From assembly GCA_003427395.1 (NCBI GenBank), contig BFEA01000110.1, forward strand, positions 2,713,529 to 2,743,591: a stretch of 30,063 nt of DNA, read 5' to 3'. Every line of letters starts with the position of its first letter. Position 1 is the first letter of the stretch. The stretch comes from Chara braunii (lineage: Eukaryota > Streptophyta > Charophyceae > Charales > Characeae). Made by a program: the position numbers and the translations under genes. Under the pieces are notes generated by a model. It ran no database searches. It saw only the letters and a program-made list of their open reading frames with translations, and was not told the origin of the DNA. Positions 1-9,200 of the stretch are shown piece after piece.

Positions 1-20
1 CCCCCCAAAAAAAAAAAAAG

Positions 21-650
21 GGAAAAGAGAAACCAAGCCCTGAACGTGATTGGGCTCAGATTCATCCAGAGCTGCATCGAAGTGCAGCTAGATACATTCT
101 GGAAAGTGGTACGTGACTATGCAGACCTCGATTTGAAATCTTGGCAGGTATTGAGTGCTCCCCGTCTTCCACGCGGAGCTGAAGCAGCAGAAACACACGA
201 GCTACTACTTCACCAAAAAAAAAAGAAAAAAAAAAGGGAAAAGAGAAACCAAGCCCTGAACGTGATTGGGCTCAGATTCATCCAGAGCTGCATTCAAGTG
301 CAGCTAGATACATTCTAGAAAGTGGTACGTGACTGTGCAGACCTCGATTTGAAATCTTGGCAGGTATTGAGTGCTCCCCGTCTCCCACGGGGAGCTGATG
401 CAGCAGAAACAGACGAGCTACTACTTCGCAAAAAAAAAAAAAAGGAAAAAGAGAAACGAAACCCTGAACGTGATTGGGCTCAGATTCATCCAGAGCTGCA
501 TCCAAGTGCAGCTAAATACATTCTGGAAAGTGGTACGTGACTGTGCAGACCTCGATTTGAAATCTCGGCAGGTATTGAGTGCTCCCCGTCTCCTACGGGG
601 AGCCGGGGAGCTGAAGTAGCAGAAACAGTCGAGCAGCTGCTTCCCAAAAA
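21..650 (+). repeat. Tandem array of three poly(A)-ended repeat units
   Basis: The phrase GATTGGGCTCAGATTCATCC recurs at about 49, 265 and 473, giving periods near 216 and 208 bp. Each unit runs through a shared body (GCAGACCTCGATTTGAAATC, then GGTATTGAGTGCTCCCCGTC) into an A-rich tail of about 20-25 nt; the window opens inside the tail of a further unit. The third unit has a small insertion near 600 and a degraded tail at 645-657. Units ending in poly(A) suggest SINE-like or other retroposed copies repeated head to tail, but I see no clear pol III A and B boxes and no target-site duplications, so a plain minisatellite that includes an A-tract is equally possible. The short reading frames across it are shadows of the repeat. 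Confidence 0.8.
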
Positions 651-1016
651 ACAAAGCACTGCTCACGTCATTGCTTCAGGCCAAAAATGCGTCCGGATGC
701 ATGCGAACCTATTTTTCATTTTCTTTTCACCTTCTTGGCACTGTTCATTGCACAGAGCGTCCGTGCATGTTTACACATGCACGGAAATCCAAGGGGACAT
801 ATTGCTGTCCATAGGGCAGCTTTCCTTGGGCCCACAACCTTCCTCCCCTATTACGACCCCGACCCTCTCCTGAACCCCATAAAGTGAAGCGCGTATACGG
901 GAAAGCCCCGTGGCCGATGTATGGGCCAGGTACTGGTGGTTTAATGGCTACCTACCATTCCCTTGTTCCTACACTAATCCCAGTTCCCACCACACGTACT
1001 CCAACTAATCTCTAAC
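646..1016. other. Unassigned spacer with one perfect hairpin
   Basis: I see no gene in this stretch. The only structured element is a perfect 10-bp stem with a 4-nt loop at 761-784 (CCGTGCATGT, loop TTAC, ACATGCACGG). A weak open frame at 687-887 has no recognisable motif. Confidence 0.5.
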
Positions 1017-1047
<31 letters not shown>

Positions 1048-3780
1048 ACACAAACCCTGCCAGTGCTAGTGCTGCTGATACGAGCAGTCACCACTAGCAC
1101 CCAGGAGGAAGCTCCATCTATTGGTGAGGAGCATCACCTGCTGGAAAGCGGGTCCAGCGTCCCATATGCAGATCATATATAGAGTCATTTGAGAAGTATG
1201 GTTATGAGGCCTCCCAGCATTGATTGCCCTGTCTCCCAGGGGATTGACTGAGCAGGTGTGTGTATCCCAAGTGACTAGCTGGATAATAATAAAGCCTTTG
1301 TCCTCCGTATCTCTTCACCCCCCAGAGGGGGGTGCCAGATGACCCAACGAGCATTGATACCACTTCGAGGAGAACTCTCTCCGGTTGTTCTTCTTGTCAA
1401 GGTTAGCAGGATCCCTCCCCAGGGGGCACCAGGGAGGGTTCCTTTTTCTGCAGATGAGGACAATTCGAAAAGAGTTTAAGATAGAATCTCAACCAGTGAC
1501 AGGGCATGTGGTGGAAAAAGGTCCTGAAAGTCTGAGCGGGGGCGTAGCGGGAATGAAGGTTCTATATTAGTCCAGTCCCTAAAAACCAAACGATAATCTC
1601 TCATTTCGTCCAATTCTCGTGTCTCTTCTCTTCTGTCCCCGTTCCACTCCACTTTTGCTATCCAGCCCTCTCTTTCCTTTCCTATCCAATTTGTGCAGAA
1701 GCTTGTAATTCGTCCCCTGATATCTCCTGTTTGTTTAAGAAGGTTTAACTGTGACTTTGTGTTCGACCATCTCTGCGTAAGTTCCAGTTGGATCTGTTGT
1801 TAAATCTGTTTCTCAATCTCCGGCTCCTCCACCCGTACTCTTTCCATGGCCAGAATGAACCTTTGCCACCAGAGTGCCCAAATCACAACCCTCCTTCCCA
1901 GCCTATACATATTTTCTACAAAAGTCGTGGTTGTTGCTATTGGCGGCCAATGGCCTGATAGAATAGCCTGCCATGTCGAGGACCAGGGGATGTCTGGTAC
2001 CATTTTCGCCAGATGCGGTCCCACCTTCTCCATGTGAACTACGCTATCGGATTGCATAAAAAATGCTCGATTGTCTCCACCTTTTTGTAGAAGGGAAAAA
2101 GACTCCGACATCGCTGGCACCAAGGGAGCAATAGCCCCCTTTGTTCGAGGTTTGTGTGGTCTGTCAGCCAATCGTTGGTTGGGAGGCAGCGGTGAGCTAT
2201 CTGCCACTGTAGAGAGGTGATATTCATTGGTTTAGATTTCTGTTCCTTAAACCATTTAATCGGGGAAAGGAGGGAGCGGTCCACGTTCAAATGCCTAGCC
2301 CATCTGTTATTAATCATACCTTTCAAGTGTTTTTTTTGTCTGAGCATCTTGTAGGCAAATTTAACCGACATCTGCCACATAATATTGTGACCTATTCCTG
2401 CTGCTCCTCTCTTTTGAGGATGTTGCCAAATCCATTCTACTGGGTCGAAGGGCAAATCATGAATTTGTCTTTCTGTCTGGAAGGCAACCCTTTGACCCTT
2501 CTCTTCTAGGACCCTTACCCTTTGTAGGGTCGTTTTGTCTCTCCATACGAAGGGTGCCCTACTTCCCTGGAGAACGCCCGTTTTAGCTATAGCATAAGTC
2601 TTCAACCAAGGTTGTCTGCGACGACACTATGTGGATCAGGCCAATGCTCAGTGGGGCCCCCGTTCGTACCACCCAGTCTGCTTCTTTCAGGATAGGACCT
2701 CGTTTGAGGATCCGGTACCAATCCAGCGGTGTCCTTTCTATAAAATTTTCCAATGATTCCTCCGCGTGGTGGCAGTATCTTAGGATATCGTGCAATTGGT
2801 CCCCTGTTTTCCAATCTTGTCTGTCATTGTCCCAAAGATCCCCTACTCTGAGTATTCCATTTTTTACCCAAGTTTTCCAAGGCGAGCATGAGCTTGTCAT
2901 GACACAGCCCCTCGTGTCTGTCACCCATCTATTTCCAAATAGGGTTTGGCGATAAATTTATTCTCACTGGTCGGGACAGACCTTATCCGGAAGCGGCAGC
3001 TTCCGCTAGGTTTGCAGTAGGGATGGCCAAAAACTAGCCACCATCTGCCCTCCTTCTGCCGAACCCACCCTGCCGCGTGGGAGTTTTCGTGGGACTGCCT
3101 AGAAAAGATCCTCCGGCCAGGTCAGCGGGTGGACCGTACGGGGGGTTGCTGGGGCCAAGCGAGCTAGATGTTTCAAAGCTAAGATGCATCACGGATTCTG
3201 AGAGGTGAAGATCAGCTTTTGGATCCATTTGATTTGCAACACGTGCACTTGTGTGGCGGGGTCAATTATCCCCAGACCTCCCCCTTCTTTCGGTTGTATG
3301 ACTGAGTTCCAGGCCACACAGCTTATTGCGTTGGTCAGCTCTCCATCTCCCCTTCATAAGAAAGCCACTGTTTTTCCTTTAAGGCTTCTTAAGGCCGGTT
3401 TGCTCAGGGGCCACATAAGGGATTTGTACCATAGTGTTGCGAAGATCACATTGTTTAGCACCAAGGCACGTTGTCGGAGGGCGCGGTGTCCCGACCCTCC
3501 TTTGTGTGCCAAATTCCTGCTCCCTTGTCTCAATGCCCGCGACTCGTTGGACTGTTGTCGAACTTTCGCGGCTCTGCTGGTATACCTGAGTTGTGCCCTG
3601 ACATGGACCGGTTCTGTTGGTGCTTGCCCCTGCAAAAAAGGAAAAAGGAGGGGTTGCGCCACTGGACTTTCCTTTGGTCCACGCAGGCTTGGCGCCTTGC
3701 TGTACAGCAAAGCACTACCGGCCTATAGCCGTGGTAGCCGCCACGCTAGCCAAGGGACGTGAAGGTAGAGGGACGGGCGT
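1017..3780 (-). mobile_element. 5'-truncated LINE (L1-type non-LTR retrotransposon)
   Basis: The element lies on the minus strand. Its 3' poly(A) tail is the 25-nt T run at 1017-1041, followed (reading leftward) from a non-coding 3' region at about 1042-1799, and then the C-terminal part of ORF2 at 1800 to about 3720. The reverse-transcriptase core with its catalytic aspartates would lie at higher coordinates and is missing, which fits the 5' truncation common to LINE insertions. The exact 5' end is not visible; about 3780 is my estimate because nothing LINE-like follows. I did not find a target-site duplication. Frameshifts and stops show an old copy. Confidence 0.75.
1800..3720 (-). pseudogene. 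LINE ORF2 C-terminal remnant: RT thumb-side region plus zf-RVT tail
   Basis: Several minus-strand frames give consecutive LINE ORF2 pieces. Around 3354-3480 the peptide RALVLNNVIFATLWYKSLM resembles the segment just after the RT core. Around 3190-3310 a different frame reads VAWNSVIQPKEGGGLGIIDP followed by QIKWIQKLI, the hallmark W-x2-V-x2-PK-x2-GGLG region of plant L1-type elements. At 2583-2924 comes a frame beginning MTDTRG with WKTWVKNGILRVGDLW. At 2039-2605 the zinc-binding RT tail follows (WQIAHRCLPTNDWL, then CQRC and ETIEHFLCNPIA), and it continues after a frameshift at 1800-2207. In life ORF2 protein nicks and reverse-transcribes LINE RNA at its target. This copy has at least four frame changes and no catalytic core, so it cannot act. 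Confidence 0.8.
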
Positions 3781-4007
3781 GGTCTTTTCTGCTGCGTGTT
3801 GAGTGCCCCTCTACCAGGTTATGGGTTAGGTGCACGGGACATGTAACTGTCGAAAAGAAGATGGCTAAGCAAAAGAAAGCAAAATGTGTAAAAGCGAAAA
3901 AGAAAACTAAGCGTCTAATCTGCACTCAGATCAGGGCCCTTGTTTTAAATCAAGGCATCCTAGCGACTCCTGGTCAATATATCGCTGAGTCCTTTTTCTT
4001 TTTTTTC

Positions 4008-4008
<1 letters not shown>

Positions 4009-4063
<55 letters not shown>
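4009..4063. repeat. (TTA)n microsatellite at the edge of repeat A copy 1
   Basis: About 18 tandem TTA units follow a T-rich tract (3991-4008). On the minus strand this reads (TAA)n, the kind of simple tail some non-LTR elements carry. The second copy of repeat A also abuts a (TTA)n tract, so the microsatellite belongs to the repeat's end. Confidence 0.95.
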
Positions 4064-4151
4064 CATCTTACCGATTTTTCAGATGCAGTTTTCTTATTGG
4101 TTTCCGTCACTTCGTGCGGAGGCTAACGGTTCATTTCCAAGCCTTGATCGT

Positions 4152-4461
4152 CGTCTGGAGGCCTAGATAGGCCTGGTCTTTCGGTTATTCCCTTGAGTGA
4201 TTTGCCTGCGAAGCGTCGCACGATGGGATCCCAAAAGAGGGCTAACCAACGACCGCTTCGGTAGGAGACCTATCACCCCCAGATGTTAGGTCACAGGCCC
4301 CCTCCTTACCATCGAACACATGTACCCGTCAAAGGTAGTCTGGCGGTGTATTTTGAAGAAGGAAGGACGACTATCGGTATCCCATTATGGGACCACCGTG
4401 TCGGATCTGATATCGTTTGTTCGAAAGGAAAAATGAAAGGAAGGTGGCCGACTGTGAAAGG
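4152..4461 (+). other. Perfectly conserved, hairpin-rich core of repeat A (copy 1)
   Basis: These 310 nt are identical to 16325-16634, while the flanks differ at roughly 2-9% of positions. Inside are several small perfect inverted repeats: AGGCCT-AGAT-AGGCCT at 4159-4174, TGCGA-AGCG-TCGCA at 4207-4220, the palindrome TGGGATCCCA at 4224-4233, ACCG-CTT-CGGT at 4252-4262 and TAGG-AGA-CCTA at 4262-4272 (sharing one base). Such density suggests, but does not prove, a structured RNA or protein-binding region. Recent gene conversion between the copies would also give identity. Confidence 0.6.
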
Positions 4462-4540
4462 CTTGTGTGTGCTGCGACCGTTGGAGTTCGGCTCCACTAC
4501 TTCCTTCTGTCTACTTGTTTCGCGAGATTTTGAAAAATAA
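4283..4540 (+). CDS. Small conserved ORF 1 of repeat A, 85 aa, unknown
   Basis: An ATG-started frame of 85 codons begins MLGHRPPPYHRTHVPVKG and ends LLVSRDFEK. The matching frame in repeat copy 2 (16456-16713) has the same start, stop and length. Only six nucleotide differences separate them, three silent and three changing an amino acid by my count, and all fall in the last third because the first part lies in the invariant core. I recognise no domain, signal peptide or membrane segment. Conservation of the frame may only reflect overall DNA identity, so coding status is doubtful. Confidence 0.25.
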   Translation: MLGHRPPPYHRTHVPVKGSLAVYFEEGRTTIGIPLWDHRVGSDIVCSKGKMKGRWPTVKGLCVLRPLEFGSTTSFCLLVSRDFEK

Positions 4541-4650
4541 ATGTTTCCCCTTCCTTTGTTTATTTTATCTTATTTTATTAATTTATGAATTACAGATTAT
4601 TAAAATGCAGAACATTGAGAGTTATTTGAGTCCCTCGTTTAGAGCGTTGG

Positions 4651-4678
4651 GATCACGGTGATCGACGACCTTATAAAA
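4651..4678 (+). promoter_or_regulatory. Dyad plus TATA-like box in repeat A copy 1
   Basis: A perfect 6+1+6 dyad, GATCACGGTGATC (4651-4663), lies 8 nt upstream of TATAAAA (4672-4678). Both are unchanged in copy 2 (16824-16836 and 16845-16851). This looks like a plus-strand promoter, but no transcription start can be seen. Confidence 0.4.
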
Positions 4679-4934
4679 GAGAGAGGGAGACGAGCCTCTA
4701 CTTACCCAAGCATGAGCAGTCTCGATGCGTTGTTTGTTGGTAGACTGATAGGGGGGTCATGTTGCTGTATGAGTGTGAGGCAGACCTGCCTGCCTGTGTG
4801 TACGTTGAGTGCTAAGGCCTGACTATTTAGGAAGCCGGTGGCCTGACATTCACGGTCTGTTCACGAGGGCTTGCCATGGTCCGAAGCAATGGGTTGTACG
4901 GCTATAGGCCGAGATGCATCCAGTCCCTCTGTAA

Positions 4935-5318
4935 GTGGGAGCGGATGTCGGGAGATGGCCTACGGTAACAGTCGTGCTGGACTACAGCTATGGTAGGAGG
5001 GAGGCGAAGCTGAGGATAAACGTAGAGGGGGAAAAAGAGCAGGGGATGAGGGCGGACCTGAACTTGCAGATGACGATTACGGAGGCAAAGGATCGTGCTG
5101 AGAGAAGGTGCAGACGGGATGGAGTCACCGACGAAGTGAGGGTGACGGTTTCGTATCTGGAGGCCGAGACTTCTACGGATACCGTGGAGAGGGAGCAACA
5201 ACATTTGAACCGCGATACAGAAGCAGAGAGCGAGGCAAGCGATTTAAAGGCCACAACCCAGTCCTGGCATGGACTGGACCAGTGGCGAAGGGACCACCCC
5301 CCCGTGGAACCAGTGTAA
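4935..5318 (+). CDS. Open frame 2 of repeat A, about 127 codons, unknown
   Basis: An open frame without a good ATG (it opens at GTG) reads through charged, coiled-coil-like sequence such as EAKDRAERRCRRD and VTVSYLEAETSTDTV. Copy 2 keeps the frame at 17108-17470 until a deletion changes the C terminus. Over the roughly 330 shared nucleotides I count about 14 amino-acid-changing and 8 silent differences. That ratio is near neutral, so protein-level constraint is not supported. It lies some 250 bp downstream of the TATA-like box. Confidence 0.2.
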   Translation: MGADVGRWPTVTVVLDYSYGRREAKLRINVEGEKEQGMRADLNLQMTITEAKDRAERRCRRDGVTDEVRVTVSYLEAETSTDTVEREQQHLNRDTEAESEASDLKATTQSWHGLDQWRRDHPPVEPV

Positions 5319-5571
5319 GGTGGCCTAGAGGGCAACTCGAGACGACGAAGAGACTGGATTCGCTAGACGTGAGACAGAAGGTCAAAGCGCGTTAAGATAG
5401 TTACGAGAGAGAGAGATCACCCGCTAGCAGGACCTGTGGAGGAAGGTCCTGAGGCCAATCCGAGGCGACAGGTGAACAAACCGTAATGGCCTCAAGTAGG
5501 ACTGTGAGAGGGTGTCTAAGGGAGACCCCTAAAGAGAGGTGGTTGTGTACGGTCGGCAAGAAGGCGGTAAT

Positions 5572-5843
5572 GAGAGGGAACTTCGTGGACAGGATGATGT
5601 AGGTGAATAGTGCGATTTGTGTTTGTCCTTGAACATTAAGTTAGTTGTATTGGAATGAGAAAAGGAGAAGTGGGAGTAGCTAGAGTAGGAGGGAGAAAAA
5701 GAAGTTGGAGTGGGATGGTGGGGGGAACGTGTGGTTTCACGTTTTTTTTTTTTTTTTGGTACTGATGATGACACTTGAAAGTGTTTTATTATAAGACGCT
5801 TGAATTCAGTCTTTTCTCTCTCTTATTTAAATTGTCTTTTTTT

Positions 5844-5848
<5 letters not shown>
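5572..5848. other. Spacer between repeat A and the CT array
   Basis: GA-rich then T-rich sequence with a 16-nt T run near 5741-5757. I see no gene or RNA here. Confidence 0.5.
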
Positions 5849-5923
<75 letters not shown>

Positions 5924-5942
5924 CCTCCCTCTCTCTCTCTCT

Positions 5943-5978
<36 letters not shown>
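5849..5978. repeat. (CT)n microsatellite
   Basis: About 65 CT units with two CCCTCCCT interruptions (5921-5930 and 5941-5950), preceded by a T run. This homopyrimidine tract can form triplex (H-DNA). The long Ser/Leu frames over it are artefacts. Confidence 0.97.
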
Positions 5979-5983
<5 letters not shown>

Positions 5984-5997
5984 AAACCCTCTCTCCG

Positions 5998-6028
<31 letters not shown>

Positions 6029-6180
6029 TTTAAGTCGTCTCCTTCTCTCTTATTTCAGTCGTCTCTTTCTCTTTTATTTAAGTCGTATTTTTCTATCTTA
6101 TTTAAGTCGTCTTTGTCTCCGTCTCTCTCTCTTATTTAAGTCATCTTTGTCTCTGTCTCTCTGTCTCTCTCTCTCTCTTT
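5978..6180. repeat. CT-rich degenerate minisatellite with TTATTTAAGTCGTC spacer
   Basis: The phrase TTATTTAAGTCGTC or a close variant recurs about seven times from 5823 to 6150, separated by CT-rich stretches, giving an irregular 25-35-bp period in the second half. A (CA)n tract sits at 6004-6028. Confidence 0.75.
6004..6028. repeat. (CA)n microsatellite
   Basis: Twelve CA units embedded in the CT-rich block. Confidence 0.95.
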
Positions 6181-6687
6181 GTTTTTCTTTATTTTTTCAT
6201 TTCGTTTTTTGACAACTATTCATAGAATTGCAAGAAAATATTTTTGATGTATATAAACGAAAGTTGCCTTGGTCGTTTGTTGGTATGCGATCTCATGTTC
6301 TACGCATTCATAGTTATGGAGATGATATTAATGCTTAGTTGTTAACATTTGTTAAATTCTGTTTTTCAATATTTTATGATTTTCTGTGTTCATTCTTGTA
6401 TTGTTCTGCTTATTCTTATAAAACAAGCAGGTGAGTATCCCTTAAAATATAGACATCAGATAATCTTCGAAAGCAGGTCAGATGAGTAAGAAGTTTGCAA
6501 AAAAAAAGAAAAATGTAGACTTAAATGTTATGTGATGTTATAATGTAAATTTTATGAATAATTAGAATGCAAGAGTCTCGATAGTAAATAAAAAAACAAC
6601 AATAAACTTAGGACGTCTTCCAGTAAACGGTATTGAAGGAAAGCAAAACATGGTCAAGAATAATCAAGGTACGTATGATTGGTCTAC
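6181..6687. other. AT-rich spacer, no gene seen
   Basis: AT-rich sequence with many stops in all frames and no repeats that I can match elsewhere in the window. Confidence 0.5.
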
Positions 6688-7416
6688 ATGGGGCGCTAAA
6701 AATACTAAGGCGCTTATGTGAAACAAATTAAGTGTTATTGGGAGGGGGGGTCATATTTATTTATTTGGAATGAATATTGGAGAAGGAACCAATCCAGTAA
6801 GAAGGAATAAAGTTGGTAATAAGCGTAGCCTTTTTCCCAAGGCACCGAATGACCTCCTCTCGCCTATAGACCCATTCCAAAAAGTCTTATTCTCTACCCC
6901 CTTTGCTCCTATTTCATCAAAGTCGGCCAAGTAAAAGAGGAAAAGAAAGGTGAGGTCATCAATGGTTTGCCCGACCTCGATCGCTAGGAATGGCTCTTCC
7001 CGGATCCACGACCTTCGAGGCCGGCCTGGGAAAGGTGCGGCACGCCGCATAGACCCATTTATGGGGGTGGTGCAATGTTGTTGCAGTGGAGCCAACACCT
7101 ACTTTTGAGATCTGGGCCTCGCGCTCAGGCGAGGAGAATGGGTACTACAGACTACTTCCTAGCGATCGGGGCTCCGAAAGGTCGGCGAAGACGAGTTACC
7201 TTTTTCAAATATTTTGTGGACGGATGCCTCACTTAGGATACCTAAGGCTGACCGCAAGTAGGAGCCGCCTCGATTATGGTGGATTGGAGCCAAAAGAAGT
7301 TCCGATCCCAGTGACAAATTTATCCGAACAGGAAAGTGAGCCCTTACAGAGAATGATAAAGGGCAAACGTGGACAGACTCTATCGCATGGGGCCCTAAAA
7401 AGACTAACGGGCGTAT
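6688..7416. other. GC-richer block bounded by imperfect 30-bp direct repeats
   Basis: The 30 nt at 6688-6717 and 7387-7416 match at 25 positions (both start ATGGGGC and share CTAAAAA and ACTAA). The roughly 670 bp between them is less AT-rich than its surroundings. It holds two overlapping open frames: minus strand 6757-7098 (113 codons) and plus strand 7086-7418 (110 codons, opening at GTG). Neither shows a domain I recognise. The texture reminded me of plant mitochondrial intergenic DNA, so a nuclear copy of organellar DNA is one guess, made without a match in hand. Confidence 0.35.
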
Positions 7417-7659
7417 AGGATAAAAAATCGAACATAAGAAACGAATGAGGCATACAAACAAAATAGGAAGCGTCTTAATTAACCTCAATAGGAATTCAAA
7501 GAAGTTATGGTCTCGATTAAACGTTTGCAAAAATATGAAAGTGGATCTATACATCTATATTTGCACCAACAAATAAATTCCAATGTGAATTGACATTGAT
7601 TTCCCTCGATAGATGCACTAAAAAAAAAAAAAAACGAACTGACTCCTTTTTTTTTATTA
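7417..7659. other. Spacer left of the Helitron, with an A run and a T run
   Basis: AT-rich sequence with a 15-nt A run at 7620-7634 and a T run (7647-7655) ending in ATTA. This ATTA is the proposed left flank of the Helitron insertion. Confidence 0.4.
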
Positions 7660-7892
7660 TCGTATATGCTTTGCATTTTTGCTGCGTTCTTTGTGTTGCA
7701 CAACCTCTTCTTTGTTTTGTTTTTTTTCTTTTCTTTTCTACTTGACACTATATTACTCTTCTTCATATAATTACATCTATATATGGATGTTTTGAGGTGT
7801 ATTCTTTTCGTTTCGGTTTTTTGTATGCATCTTATTCCTCCTGCCCGCCGTGACGTGCTAATGTACAAATACGTATATACGTGCCCATTAAC

Positions 7893-9200
7893 ATGGCAGA
7901 GGACAAAGGTCCACATGACGATTCAACCAATAGTAATTTATCCACCTTTCCAACCTTCTCTTCACCTGCGGATAGGTCCTTGCATGTTCTGTTGAAGCGT
8001 CGCAAACGCCTTCGGCGTTGTGAAAGGGTTGTTAAGGATCCTCGGGTGTCTTTGCCAATGGTGTCAGAGTGTACTGGGTGTCTTTCCGTTCTTGCAGGTC
8101 AAGTCGGTTTGTCTTCGTTAGATTGCCCTTCTTCCTTATCAAACCATGGATTGAGATTGCATATAGGTTCGAATATTACTCCCAGTCGCTCTGCGAGTGA
8201 CACACCAATGTCATCACAACACGAACACCGCAAACGAGGACCACCAGTTTTCCAAAGTCGTCGAACCCGAAGGTCTTTAGAACCGGCGGTAGGTGCTACA
8301 AATGAGGGGATTGCTCCCAGGAGAGATAAGCAACCCATGGTAACTCAAGATGATGGTCCTGATTGTTCTCCCGGAGAACAATATAGTGGTAGGTCTCTAT
8401 CTTTTCGACAAGCGATTCCATCGATGAATGATTTCACAAGCCCTGTGTTTTTCAAAAGAACGAGTCAAGGAAATATTAATGTTCATACGGATTCCATTAA
8501 TTGTCAAGAAAATATTTCTATGACCTTGCAAAGTGAACATCCACTTGAAATTCGTACAGATGTCGCAATAAATGTAGATTCTATTTTGATGGACGAAAGA
8601 TCGGTTTTACTTGATGATTTTCTCTTGCACTCGCCTCATATGCACAATTGTTCATCGTCGGCATTGACTGCAGATGTCCGGCCAAAATGTGTGGAGAACA
8701 ACCTTTCTCCCACTTTCACAAATGTTCATGGACATTCATCTGCTGTTGCCACGACCCAACCGAATTCTCCGAACACATTGAGTAGAATGTTTATTGGATC
8801 TCATAATCGACGGAGAAGATTATTATTGTGGAAACCGATTCGTTCAAGGCGCAACAAATGGTACCGTATGTTGTTGATTCGACGACTGCGTGCGAATAAA
8901 GTCGTGCGTCGTTTGGAACTTGGATCTTTGTCGTTGATGTCTCACCGTGTGTCATCGGGCTATGATGCAAGTGAAAAGGTTGTGGAAAGTACTGTAGAGG
9001 CTGATGAAGGATCGGAACAAGTCGATAGAATGAATGTGAATGAACCATGTTTTACGTCGCGTATAATTTCAAAACGAGGGAAAAGCCAGGGAAGACGACC
9101 AAACTTTCATGTTAAACGTATGCGTGCATTGAGAGCTGCGCTTAAGAATCATAGGAGAAAAAAGATGTGCGTGTTCATAAAGATTTTATGCGGGGTGTGA
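7893..9200 (+). CDS. Intact 435-aa ORF at the 5' side of the Helitron, unknown function
   Basis: I start at the ATG at 7893 (MAEDKGPHDDST); the frame is also open for a few codons upstream. It is uninterrupted for 435 codons. The protein is Ser/Arg-rich and looks disordered, with a basic N-terminal patch (LLKRRKRLRRCERVV, about residues 32-46) and a very basic C-terminal third (RRRLLLWKPIRSRRNKW, then LLIRRLRANKVVRRLELG and RALRAALKNHRRKK). The basic content suggests nucleic-acid binding. It has no catalytic motif I recognise. It ends about 150 bp before the first Rep-like sequence, and the following frames (9167-9352) continue in a similar basic style, so it may be the N-terminal part of the Rep/helicase protein cut off by a frameshift. 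Confidence 0.6.
   Translation: MAEDKGPHDDSTNSNLSTFPTFSSPADRSLHVLLKRRKRLRRCERVVKDPRVSLPMVSECTGCLSVLAGQVGLSSLDCPSSLSNHGLRLHIGSNITPSRSASDTPMSSQHEHRKRGPPVFQSRRTRRSLEPAVGATNEGIAPRRDKQPMVTQDDGPDCSPGEQYSGRSLSFRQAIPSMNDFTSPVFFKRTSQGNINVHTDSINCQENISMTLQSEHPLEIRTDVAINVDSILMDERSVLLDDFLLHSPHMHNCSSSALTADVRPKCVENNLSPTFTNVHGHSSAVATTQPNSPNTLSRMFIGSHNRRRRLLLWKPIRSRRNKWYRMLLIRRLRANKVVRRLELGSLSLMSHRVSSGYDASEKVVESTVEADEGSEQVDRMNVNEPCFTSRIISKRGKSQGRRPNFHVKRMRALRAALKNHRRKKMCVFIKILCGV

Larger units (their letters stand above)
4064..5571 (+). repeat. Repeat A, copy 1 (dispersed about 1.5-kb element, family unknown)
   Basis: This stretch aligns along its whole length with 16236-17590 in the same orientation, at roughly 95% identity by eye. 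Similarity begins at the (TTA)n tract and stops near GGCGGTAATG. Copy 1 has about 165 bp (5265-5428) that copy 2 lacks. The strand is not settled. Reading plus, it has a TATA-like box and two open frames that both copies keep. Reading minus, it would end in a (TAA)n tail like a non-LTR retroelement. There is no RT, transposase, TIR or paired TG...CA end. It could be a non-autonomous retroelement, an LTR fragment or a plain segmental duplication. Confidence 0.85.

Noticed and set aside
3205-3802. Plus-strand open frames up to 185 codons
   Set aside because: They are shadows of the minus-strand LINE ORF2, which has clear family motifs in the same stretch.
3759-4166. 135-codon plus-strand frame with a poly-Ile run
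   Set aside because: The Ile run is the (TTA)n microsatellite read as ATT, and the rest has no motif.
5849-6180. CRISPR-like direct repeats
   Set aside because: The recurring motif is short, irregularly spaced and separated by CT repeat, not by unique spacers of constant length.
5775-6212. Long Ser/Leu-rich open frames over the CT tract
   Set aside because: Dinucleotide repeats leave all frames open; no coding evidence. The same holds for frames at 15800-16004 and the Arg/Glu frames over (GA)n.
6757-7418. Two overlapping frames as a gene pair
   Set aside because: They run on opposite strands, the plus one has no ATG, and neither has a recognisable domain. Kept only as part of an unassigned block.
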